Below are positions 1-7,200 of a DNA stretch of 13,981 nt, one piece after another (position 1 is the first letter of the stretch; each line of letters begins with the position of its first letter). Location of the stretch: positions 1 to 13,981 of the forward strand of contig JBIQLO010000098.1 of assembly GCA_044464175.1 (NCBI GenBank), in the 5' to 3' direction. This stretch comes from JBIQLO01 sp044464175. Lineage in GTDB: Bacteria > Planctomycetota > Phycisphaerae > Tepidisphaerales > Tepidisphaeraceae. Position numbers and translations under genes: made by a program. The notes beneath the pieces were generated by a model. It did no database searches. It was given only the letters and a program-made list of their open reading frames with translations, and had not been told where the DNA came from.

Positions 1-621
1 GGGCGGTCGAACGCTGGCATCGCGGCGGCGGGGGTGAATCAGGCGCTGGTGGGGGAACTGGAGGCGGCGGTGAAGGCCGTGGCGCCGAAGGAGAAGATTG
101 AATGGATCGGGCGGGAAATCGAGCTGCCGATGCCGGTGAAGACCGATGCGCCGGCGCAGACGGGGGTGGACCGAATCGTGGCGACGGCGGCGGCGTATGA
201 GCAGATGGAGAAGGCCTGCATGGTGGTCGATGCGGGCACGGCGCTGACCGTGAACCTGTGCAGCGACGGGGGGGAATTTCTGGGCGGGGCGATCGCGCCG
301 GGGGTGGGGATGATGCTCAGGGCGATGCACGGGGGAACCAGTTCGCTGCCGGAGATTGAATTTGAGACGCCGGATCAGGGAGTGGGGCAGAACACGCGGC
401 AGGCGATGCTGCAGGGGGTGTATCACAGTTTGCGCGGACTGGTGAAGGAACTGGCCGAGCAGTATGCGGAGCAATTGGGGCAATGGCCGGAGATTGTCGC
501 CACGGGGGGGGATGCGCAGCGGCTGTTTGGGGGGTGGGAGCTGATTCACGCGATCTCGCCGGATCTGGTGCTGTATGGGGTGGCGCTGGCGTATGCGGAG
601 CATTACAGTAAGGGAGAGTAG
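1..621 (+). CDS. coaX: Type III pantothenate kinase (CoaX), 3' part only
   Basis: CoaX phosphorylates pantothenate with ATP, the first committed step of coenzyme A synthesis in the cytoplasm. The reading frame is open from base 1, so the gene starts upstream of the window. The N-terminal phosphate-binding DxGNT motif and roughly the first 60-odd residues of the family are missing. The visible 206 codons carry the family's core motifs in order: TGVDR (the GxDR motif), VVDAGTALTV (second DxGT-type motif), LGGAIAPG, a SLPEIEFETP segment, GQNTRQAMLQG, and the C-terminal VATGGDA. The GTG at base 34 is internal, not the start. The stop is followed after two bases by the comF ATG, and the comF ribosome binding site lies inside the last coaX codons, so the two are almost certainly co-transcribed. 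The family assignment is firm. Confidence 0.93.
   Translation, partial: GRSNAGIAAAGVNQALVGELEAAVKAVAPKEKIEWIGREIELPMPVKTDAPAQTGVDRIVATAAAYEQMEKACMVVDAGTALTVNLCSDGGEFLGGAIAPGVGMMLRAMHGGTSSLPEIEFETPDQGVGQNTRQAMLQGVYHSLRGLVKELAEQYAEQLGQWPEIVATGGDAQRLFGGWELIHAISPDLVLYGVALAYAEHYSKGE
610..616 (+). promoter_or_regulatory. Ribosome binding site of comF
   Basis: AAGGGAG lies within the last codons of coaX, 7 nt before the comF ATG at 624. It supports that start and translational coupling of the two genes. Confidence 0.6.
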
Positions 622-623
622 CC

Positions 624-1370
624 ATGCTCGTGTCCCGCCTCATGCGCGACGTGCTGGATTTCTGCTATCCGGGCGTCTGTGCGGCCTGCGGGGCGGCGTG
701 TGAGGGAGGGGCGGCGTGGTGCGATTCGTGTGCGGATCGGCTGGGGGGGCTGAAGGGGGAGGGGGCCTGCCCGCGGTGCGCGATGCCGCTGGCGCAGGAG
801 GGGATGCCCTGCCCGTACTGCCTTGGCAAAGGACTGTTTCCCTATGGGCGGATCGCGCGGCTGGGGGTGTTTGCCGAGCCGCTGCGCGGGGGGATTCACG
901 ATGCCAAGTATCATCGACGGTGGGAGTTGGCCGAGGCGCTGGCGGATCGGCTGTTTGAGGCGCCGGGGGTGGAGGAAATGCTGAGGGAGTGCGATGGGTT
1001 GTTGCCGGTGCCGCTGCACTGGCGGCGGCAGATCGGGCGGGGGTACAACCAGGCGCAGGTGCTGGCGGCGCGGCTGGGGCGACGCGCCCGGCGGCCGGTG
1101 CTGCATGCGGCGGTGCGTGCCCGCAATACGCCGACGCAGACGCAATTGCGCTCGCGCACACAGCGGCAGGCGAATTTGCGGGATGCGTTTGTCCTGCGCG
1201 ACGCGGCGGTGGTGGCGGGAAGGCGGATTGTGGTGGTGGACGATGTGATGACGACGGGGGCGACGTTGCAATCGCTGGGGCGGACGTTGCGGCAGGCCCG
1301 GCCGGCGGCGCTGGATGCGGTGGTGCTGGCGATTGCCGATCCGCGGGGACAGGGGTTTGAGCGGATCTGA
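624..1370 (+). CDS. comF: ComF family phosphoribosyltransferase-fold protein
   Basis: This is a 248-aa protein of the ComF/GntX family, a usual length. An N-terminal zinc-ribbon region has four CxxC pairs (C19/C22, C33/C36, C49/C52, C63/C66). Next come the family's GIHDAKYH segment (residues 90-97), LLPVPLHWRRQIGRGYNQA (126-144) and the C-terminal type I phosphoribosyltransferase PRPP loop VVVDDVMTTGATL (203-215). In naturally transformable bacteria ComF acts at the cytoplasmic side of the DNA uptake machinery. Outside those species the role is unclear, so competence should not be inferred from this gene alone. It starts 2 nt after coaX with a good Shine-Dalgarno, which suggests an operon. 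A 66-bp gap with an A-rich tract separates it from purE. Confidence 0.9.
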   Translation: MLVSRLMRDVLDFCYPGVCAACGAACEGGAAWCDSCADRLGGLKGEGACPRCAMPLAQEGMPCPYCLGKGLFPYGRIARLGVFAEPLRGGIHDAKYHRRWELAEALADRLFEAPGVEEMLRECDGLLPVPLHWRRQIGRGYNQAQVLAARLGRRARRPVLHAAVRARNTPTQTQLRSRTQRQANLRDAFVLRDAAVVAGRRIVVVDDVMTTGATLQSLGRTLRQARPAALDAVVLAIADPRGQGFERI

Positions 1371-1414
1371 AACCACAAAAAAACAAGTAATGGGACATGA
1401 TGATTTACGGGCGC

Positions 1415-1420
1415 GGAGGT
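1415..1420 (+). promoter_or_regulatory. Ribosome binding site of purE
   Basis: GGAGGT is the strongest Shine-Dalgarno in this gap. It overlaps the GTG at 1419, which argues against that codon as the start. It sits 10 nt before a TTG at 1431 and 16 nt before the ATG at 1437, so the real start is one of the latter two. Confidence 0.55.
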
Positions 1421-1436
1421 GGTAAAGTCTTTGACC

Positions 1437-1928
1437 ATGAGCGATTCCATAGCGCCCCGGGTGGGGGTCATCATGGGCAGTCAAAGCGACTGGGAGACGA
1501 TGCGTCACGCGGCGGAGATGCTGGAGGCGCTGGGGGTGGCGCATGAGGTGAAGATCGTTTCAGCCCATCGGACGCCGGATCTGCTGTTTGAGTACGCCGC
1601 CGGCGCGGCGGGGCGGGGATTAAAGGTGATTATCGCGGGGGCGGGAGGGGCAGCGCACCTGCCGGGGATGTGCGCGGCCAAGACGGTGTTGCCGGTGCTG
1701 GGGGTGCCGGTGCAGTCGAAGATGCTCAACGGGGTCGATTCGCTGCTGTCGATCGTGCAGATGCCGGGGGGGGTGCCGGTGGGGACACTGGCGATCGGTC
1801 CGGCCGGGGCCAAGAACGCCGCGCTGCTGGCGGCGGCGATCCTGGCGACGAACGATGCGGAATTGCGCGAGCGGCTGGAGACGTTCCGCCGGGAGCAGAC
1901 GGCGGCGGTTTTGCAGGCCAAGATTTAG
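1437..1928 (+). CDS. purE: N5-carboxyaminoimidazole ribonucleotide mutase PurE
   Basis: PurE moves the carboxylate of N5-CAIR to carbon 4, giving CAIR in de novo purine synthesis (class I PurE, which works after PurK). From the ATG at 1437 the product is 163 aa, typical for the family. Active-site motifs are intact: MGSQSDWETM (13-22), SAHRTP (42-47, with His44), IIAGAGGAAHLPGM (65-78, with His74), LLSIVQMPGGVPVGT (103-117) and the AKNAALLAA helix (125-133). The ATG was chosen because the GTG at 1419 lies inside the Shine-Dalgarno. A TTG at 1431 is in frame and better spaced, and would add two residues. purK follows 20 bp downstream on the same strand, the classical purEK pair, which supports the class I assignment. 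Confidence 0.95.
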   Translation: MSDSIAPRVGVIMGSQSDWETMRHAAEMLEALGVAHEVKIVSAHRTPDLLFEYAAGAAGRGLKVIIAGAGGAAHLPGMCAAKTVLPVLGVPVQSKMLNGVDSLLSIVQMPGGVPVGTLAIGPAGAKNAALLAAAILATNDAELRERLETFRREQTAAVLQAKI

Positions 1929-1948
1929 CCACGGATGAGGCGTATTCA

Positions 1949-3094
1949 ATGAAGGCGAATGTGGCAATTCTTCCTGGAAAAACGATTGGTGTGCTTGGGT
2001 CGGGGCAGCTGGGGCGGATGCTGGCGATTGAGGCGCGGAAGATGGGGTATCGGGTGCATACTTATTCACCCGAAAGCGGCACGCCGACGGGGCAGGTGGC
2101 GGATCGGGAGTGGGTGGCGGCGTATGGGGATCTGGCGGCGGTGCGGGCGTTTGCCGGGTCGGTGGATGTGGTGACGTTTGAGTTTGAGAACGTCCCGGCC
2201 GACACGGCGGCGGCCTGCGCGGAATTTGTGCCCGTGCGTCCGGCCGGCCGCGTGCTGCATACGACGCAGAACCGGTTGCGGGAAAAGACGTTTTTGCGCG
2301 AGCAGGGGTTGCCAACGGCGGCATTTCGGGCAGTTTCCAGTCGCGCGGAACTGGAATCAGCGCTGGCGGAGATTGGATATCCGGCCATCCTGAAGACGGC
2401 GGGGTTCGGGTATGACGGCAAGGGGCAGACGAAGATCACCTCGGCGGATGATCTGGGGGGCGTGGAGGTGGCGGGGGAATTCATCCTCGAGTCGTTTGTC
2501 CGGTTTGAGCGGGAGGTGTCGGTGGTGGCGGCGCGCGGGGTGGATGGGAGCTTTGCCGCCTGGCCGGTCATCGAGAACGATCATCGCCATCACATCCTGG
2601 ATGTGTCGGTCTGCCCGGCACCGGTGCCCGCAAAGGTGGCGCAGGAGGCGGAGGCGATTGCCCGGCGGATTCTCGATGCGTTGGAGGTGGTGGGGGTGTT
2701 GTGCGTGGAATTTTTCCTGACGGCGGATGGGGAGCTGCTTGTCAACGAATTGGCGCCCCGGCCGCACAACTCGGGGCATCTGACATTTGACGCCTCTGTC
2801 ACCAGCCAATTTGAGCAGCAGTTGCGGGCGGTGTGCGGGCTGCCGCTGGGGGAGACGACGATGCTCCGTCCGGCGGCGATGGCGAATCTGCTGGGGGAGG
2901 TGTGGGCGGGAGGTGAGCCGGATTGGGGCGCCGCGCTGACGCAGCCGGGGGTCAAGCTGCATCTGTACGGCAAAGCGAAGGCGAAGCCGGGGCGGAAGAT
3001 GGGGCATCTGACCGCGTTGGCGGATTCGGTGCAGGAGGCCCGGCAGCGGGTGTTGCGGGCGCGGGAACTGCTTGGGCGCAAGGGCGGCGCATGA
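1949..3094 (+). CDS. purK: N5-carboxyaminoimidazole ribonucleotide synthase PurK
   Basis: PurK is an ATP-grasp ligase that uses ATP and bicarbonate to make N5-CAIR from AIR, the substrate of PurE. The product is 381 aa, the normal family size. Visible in order: a Rossmann-like GVLGSGQLGRM (14-24), the TFEFENVP segment (76-83), QNRLREKTFL (107-116), the ATP-grasp glycine-rich loop FGYDGKGQ (153-160), EFILESFVRFEREVSVVA (177-194), VIENDHRHHILDV (207-219), metal/ATP residues in CVEFF (252-256) and NELAPRPHNSGH (266-277), and the C-terminal KLHLYGKAKAKPGRKMGH (336-353). The open frame extends far upstream inside purE, but the ATG at 1949 is preceded by GAGG 8 nt away and begins the conserved fold. 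It ends 19 bp from the convergent hydrolase gene, and no hairpin terminator is evident in that gap. Confidence 0.95.
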   Translation: MKANVAILPGKTIGVLGSGQLGRMLAIEARKMGYRVHTYSPESGTPTGQVADREWVAAYGDLAAVRAFAGSVDVVTFEFENVPADTAAACAEFVPVRPAGRVLHTTQNRLREKTFLREQGLPTAAFRAVSSRAELESALAEIGYPAILKTAGFGYDGKGQTKITSADDLGGVEVAGEFILESFVRFEREVSVVAARGVDGSFAAWPVIENDHRHHILDVSVCPAPVPAKVAQEAEAIARRILDALEVVGVLCVEFFLTADGELLVNELAPRPHNSGHLTFDASVTSQFEQQLRAVCGLPLGETTMLRPAAMANLLGEVWAGGEPDWGAALTQPGVKLHLYGKAKAKPGRKMGHLTALADSVQEARQRVLRARELLGRKGGA

Positions 3095-3113
3095 AAGCCG
3101 CCGATGCACTATT

Positions 3114-4079
3114 TCATGTTTTCACACCTTCGGTTTTCAGGTTTCCGCTGATCGCCGCATCGGCAAAATCGCCGACGCGCTGGGTCCATTCCTCGGGGCG
3201 GGCGGCGAGGCCCAGAATGTGGCCGGCTTCGGGGATATCCCAGTAAAAGGTGGGCAGCCCCTGCTCCGCGCGACGATTGAGGGCGGCTCGAAGTATCAGG
3301 TCGTCGGCCGGGTCCACAAGAAAATCTTGCCCACAGCGGATGACCATCAGGGGGCAGGGAACGCGTCCGACCAGATCGACCGGGCGCACGGCGGCGAAAT
3401 CGGCCCGGGCGATGCGCTGCGCCAGCTTCATCACCAGGCGGGTGAGCATGCCCCGAGGCATGCCCCAGACGCGGGCGTGGGTGGCCGCCGCCAGGCGGAA
3501 GTCGGCGTAAGGGCAGCCCATGATGATTGCGTCCAGGTCGTGGCGCAGATCAGCGGTGGCGGCGGCGACGGCCGCCCCGAGGCTGGCGCCGAACAGGATG
3601 AGGTGGCGGGTCTGCTCCGGGCGTTCCTGTCGGAGCTGGTCGATCACCTGGGAGACATCGTGGCGTTCGTAGTAGCCGGCGGTGCTGTATCGGCCGCCGC
3701 TTTCGCCATGGGCGCGCAGGTCGATGGCCAGCACGTGATAACCCAACTGGTTGAAAACCGGAGCCCAGGCGATGCCGCCGACCTTGGCGTCGGAGTAGCC
3801 GTGGAGAATAATGACACAGCGGTCAGTGCCCTGATCGCAGGGAATCCACCAGGCGGCGATGGCGATCGGCCCGCCGGAGAAATCATCGTGGACGCGGAAC
3901 CGGATGTTTTCATACCCCAGCCCCAGGTCGCCGGGGGAGAGGCGCCGGAGGCGGACGATCGCCTTGCCATCGGACATGCGGGGGGGGCGCAGGGTGAGCC
4001 TGATGGCAAAGAGGGTGACCATCGCCAGGAGAAGGATCAGGCCCGCCAGAAGCAGGAGCCCGAGGAACAGATAAGCCAT
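3114..4079 (-). CDS. Membrane-anchored alpha/beta hydrolase
   Basis: This is a serine hydrolase of the alpha/beta fold, 321 aa from the chosen ATG. Residues 2-29 form one hydrophobic helix followed by basic residues, so the protein is probably inner-membrane anchored; the side on which the catalytic domain lies cannot be read from the sequence. The catalytic elements are complete: oxyanion segment ILHGYSD (91-97), AIDLRAHGESGGR (118-130), nucleophile elbow GASLG (Ser166), acid in CGQD (Asp252), and His287 in EAGHILG. The substrate is not predictable; it resembles the broad esterase/YqkD-like group. An upstream in-frame codon at 4166 would prepend 29 residues encoded by a palindromic intergenic region, so the start at 4079 is preferred. 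No Shine-Dalgarno is seen. A plausible promoter puts the transcript start at or next to this ATG. Confidence 0.88.
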   Translation of the reverse strand: MAYLFLGLLLLAGLILLLAMVTLFAIRLTLRPPRMSDGKAIVRLRRLSPGDLGLGYENIRFRVHDDFSGGPIAIAAWWIPCDQGTDRCVIILHGYSDAKVGGIAWAPVFNQLGYHVLAIDLRAHGESGGRYSTAGYYERHDVSQVIDQLRQERPEQTRHLILFGASLGAAVAAATADLRHDLDAIIMGCPYADFRLAAATHARVWGMPRGMLTRLVMKLAQRIARADFAAVRPVDLVGRVPCPLMVIRCGQDFLVDPADDLILRAALNRRAEQGLPTFYWDIPEAGHILGLAARPEEWTQRVGDFADAAISGNLKTEGVKT

Positions 4080-4085
4080 GGGTGC

Positions 4086-4115
4086 ATCATAGGGGATGCG
4101 GGCAATGGGGAACAA
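4086..4115 (-). promoter_or_regulatory. Possible sigma70-type promoter of the hydrolase gene
   Basis: On the minus strand TTGTTC (4115-4110) and TATGAT (4091-4086) are 18 bp apart. The -10 box ends 6 nt before the ATG at 4079, so a transcript from it would be leaderless or nearly so, which fits the missing Shine-Dalgarno. The -35 box overlaps a 7-bp inverted repeat. This is a motif match only. Confidence 0.4.
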
Positions 4116-4122
4116 TCCCCAT
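4105..4122. repeat. Perfect inverted repeat, 7-bp arms, 4-nt loop
   Basis: ATGGGGA (4105-4111) and TCCCCAT (4116-4122) are exact reverse complements around ACAA. The element lies in the gap between the FHA protein gene and the hydrolase gene. It could be a hairpin in the intergenic mRNA or part of an operator, since it overlaps the putative -35 box of the hydrolase promoter. No T-run follows it, so a classical terminator is unlikely. Confidence 0.5.
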
Positions 4123-4125
4123 GCG

Positions 4126-4144
4126 TGCTGGCGGCCCGCCAGCA
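4126..4144. repeat. 19-bp palindrome, REP-like candidate
   Basis: TGCTGGCGG (4126-4134) and CCGCCAGCA (4136-4144) are perfect reverse complements around a single C. It sits immediately beside the 7-bp inverted repeat in the only sizeable gap of this region. A GC-rich palindrome of this kind between genes resembles a dispersed REP-type element. Whether it recurs in the genome cannot be seen here. Confidence 0.55.
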
Positions 4145-4235
4145 TGGCAGAGGGCGCGGACGCCACCCGGACGTGCGCTGGGAACTCAACCGCCTATTCG
4201 TGCACGTCGCTCAAACGGGGAAGGTACCGACTCGT

Positions 4236-7200
4236 TCAGGCCTCCACCGGAGAGGGCGTGGGGGAATTGGCATCCCGCGCCGGCGGCACGGGGCGCGGGG
4301 TGGGCTGGGGGCGCGGACCAGTCTGGGCGCCGGACTGGTGCCCGACCAGCAGCGACAGGAGAATCAGGAACATGAAGACCAGGGCAATGGCCGCCAAGGC
4401 GAGCGCGGCATAAGTGGGGCGGGGGTCTTGCAGCGAGACGGCGCTGGGCATGGCGGGAGATTGCGGGGCCAGGGCGGCGGCGCGCTCTTCCTGGGCGGCC
4501 AGACGGTCCTGAGTCGCCTGCTGAAGGGCGGTCTGGGCCGCACGCCGCTGCTGGCGCTTCTCCTGAAGCTGGTGCTGGTATTTGCGGGCCTCCTCCAACT
4601 GCGACTGCATTTTCTGCTCCTGCACCAGTGCCTGAAGATAGGCGGCCTGGGCGTCGGTTCGGCGCGTGGGGGAGGCAGCGCGGGCCTGGGCCATCTGCGC
4701 ATCGAGGGTTTCCAGGAAGGGCGCCAGGAGCCAGCTTCGGTCTTCAGTGCGGGGCCGCGGGGGCTTGCCGGTTTCCCACGCCTCCTTCAGATCGCTCAGA
4801 CGCCGCTGGAGGGCCAATTGTTCCTCGTCGGTGGGGACCGGCGGTGGGTTCTCCTCCATCGCCTTTACCTGACGCTCAATATCGCGGAACTGGTCTCGCA
4901 GCTCGGTCTCCCGTGCCTGGAAATCTTCCAGTTTGCGGGAGAGATTGGCCTGTCGATCCACCATCGCCTGATTGGCCGGGGCGCGATAGAGGGCGGTGAG
5001 GAGGGCGGCGATGCGGTTTTGATCCCCGCTCATGTCATTGCTGCTGCGCGTCAGGACCAGCCCGTCGGCCGCCCACTGGGCGTCGGCGGTAAACTTCCTG
5101 TAAATCGGGTCATCGTTCAAAAAGCCGCCGTCGAGGTGCTGCTCCTGAAGGATGCGCCGGGCGGCCTGGCGCACATGGGGATCGTTCAGCAGGTCCATCT
5201 GCTGCCGCTGCTGGAAGAGGGTCGGCTGCGGGCCTTCGAAGGGGAGCACTCCGCGCACGAGAGACTGCGGACGGACAAAGAGCCAGATGCCGCCGACGGC
5301 CAGCGCCATGCACAGCAGCATCACACCCAGGAGCATCCCCAGGCCGAACCAGCGTCGTCGCGCCGGGGGTGCTGGAGGCAGAGGGATAGCGCTCCAGGGG
5401 GTTTGCACCGGGGTCGGCTGGCGGGGGAGGGGAGCGGCGTCGGTGATCGGGTCCAGGGGCGGCTTGTCGGAAGCGGCCGGGTCAACGTGGCCGTTAAGCA
5501 GGGCTTCTTCAGCCTGCGTGGGGGGCAGTTGGGAAAAGACATCCGCCTGGCGCACGGCGTTCATGGCCAGCCCGTCAAAGGTGGTGGCGCGGACGGCTTC
5601 GGGCGCGACTTCGGGGAGGGGAAAATCTTGAGAGGCCGCCTCCGAGGGTGGGTCCCAGTCAAACGGATGCAGCATGCGCGGCGGGGCGACCGGGCCCTCC
5701 TCAGAAGGCTCGGGATGATCGCTCGGTGCGACCGTCGGAATATTGGGCGTCTCTTCCAATCCAAGGGGGACACCGCCGAAAAATCCACCCAGATTCGCGC
5801 CCATGCCCTGGCCGATGTTCAGGAGCGAGGAGGGGTTGGCGGATGGTTCTTCCTGCGCAGCAGTTGCCTCGGCAACCACCGCGGGATTGGCGCCCTGAGG
5901 CGGGGGGAGCGTGTCGGTTTCAGATTCGGATGCCTGCGCCGGATTTTCCGACTCCGAATCGCCGGCCTCAAGCGTGGGGCGGGGATCGGCGGGAGTTTCC
6001 TCCTGGGGCGGAATGGCCGAAGTGGAAATTTCCTCCACGGCTGTGGATTCATCATCCACCAGCGGATCGGCGGCGGTCGCCTCAGGGGCCGCGATTTCAG
6101 GCGCTTGTCCTTCAGCGGCTTGTAATTCGGGGCTTTGTGCTTCAGGAAGCTGCGCTTCAGGGGCGGGCGCGGCATCAGCGGCGTCGGCCGGCGCCTCCTC
6201 GGGCGGCGATGGCTCCTCCACCTTGCGGCGCTTGATGAATTTCCCATCCGGACCACGCAGCGGCATCTTGCGGCGCGTTCGGCGCTCGGGCTGAGGGGAC
6301 GGATCGGCCGGCGGCGGCTGGACCTCCACAGGATCGGTCACCGGCGCCTCGGCCGAGGGCGGCTCGTTGGGCTCAGAGGGGAGCTCATCATCCGGGGCAT
6401 CGGTCAGGACATCCGCCAAGGCGTCGAGGGAGATTAACTCCGGCTCGTCGGCCTCTGATTTGGCGACGGTTTCCTCCTCCTCCATGAGTGGCTCGGCCGG
6501 AGGGGGTTCATCCGGGGAATCCAAAAGCTCCAATCCCAGGTCTTCCTCGGGCGGCTCCTCCTCGTTCAAATCCAACTTCAGGTTGGAAAAATCGAGTTCA
6601 CCGGAGGAGGAGGCCTCGGAGGGGTCGCTCACCTGCGGCTCATCCAGATGAAGGTCCAGGGCATCGGCTTCATCGACCGCCTCCGCCGCATCCATTTCCG
6701 GCTGGAGCAGTTCAATTTCGGCCGAGGGACTCGGCTCCGAAACATCGATCGGTTCGGGGATCGGCTCTGGGGGCTGGGACAATTCGGCGGGCGAGGGCTC
6801 CGATTCGGTCGATTCCGCTTCATCGGCGGGGAGGCTCAGGTTGAAGTCATCCTCTGCAGCGGGCTCGGAGGCTTCGAGCAGCGGTTCCAGTTCAAGGTCA
6901 AGTTCTTCAACTTCATCCGTCTCCGCCGCGGGCGCGGCGGCGGTTTGGGCAAGATCTTCCTGATCGGCTTGCTCGGCCGCCTGAAGCTCGAGCGACAGGG
7001 CTTCGTCGTCAAGTTCCACATCCCCGGTCAGGTCGATGGGAGGGGGGGCTTCGTCGGCCGACTCCGCGGCAATTGGCGCTTCGGCCACGGGCGGAAGGAT
7101 GAGATCCTCCGCTTCGGCCTCGGGGGAAAGAAGGGCGTCGGTGAGGTCATCTTCAGTAGTGATTTCGGGCGCCGGGGGGGGATTTTCATCTTCCGGCTCG

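Noticed and set aside
603..1544. Minus-strand open frame across comF and the purE start
   Set aside because: Arg/Pro/His-rich translation typical of an antisense shadow. It runs through two conserved genes.
3095..3113. Bidirectional terminator between purK and the hydrolase
   Set aside because: Only 19 bp, with no inverted repeat or T-run that I can see.
3072..6125. Very long + strand open frame (1017 codons) antisense to the hydrolase and FHA protein genes
   Set aside because: It spans two clearly conserved minus-strand genes and their gap and shows no family motifs of its own. It is a by-product of GC-rich codon bias.
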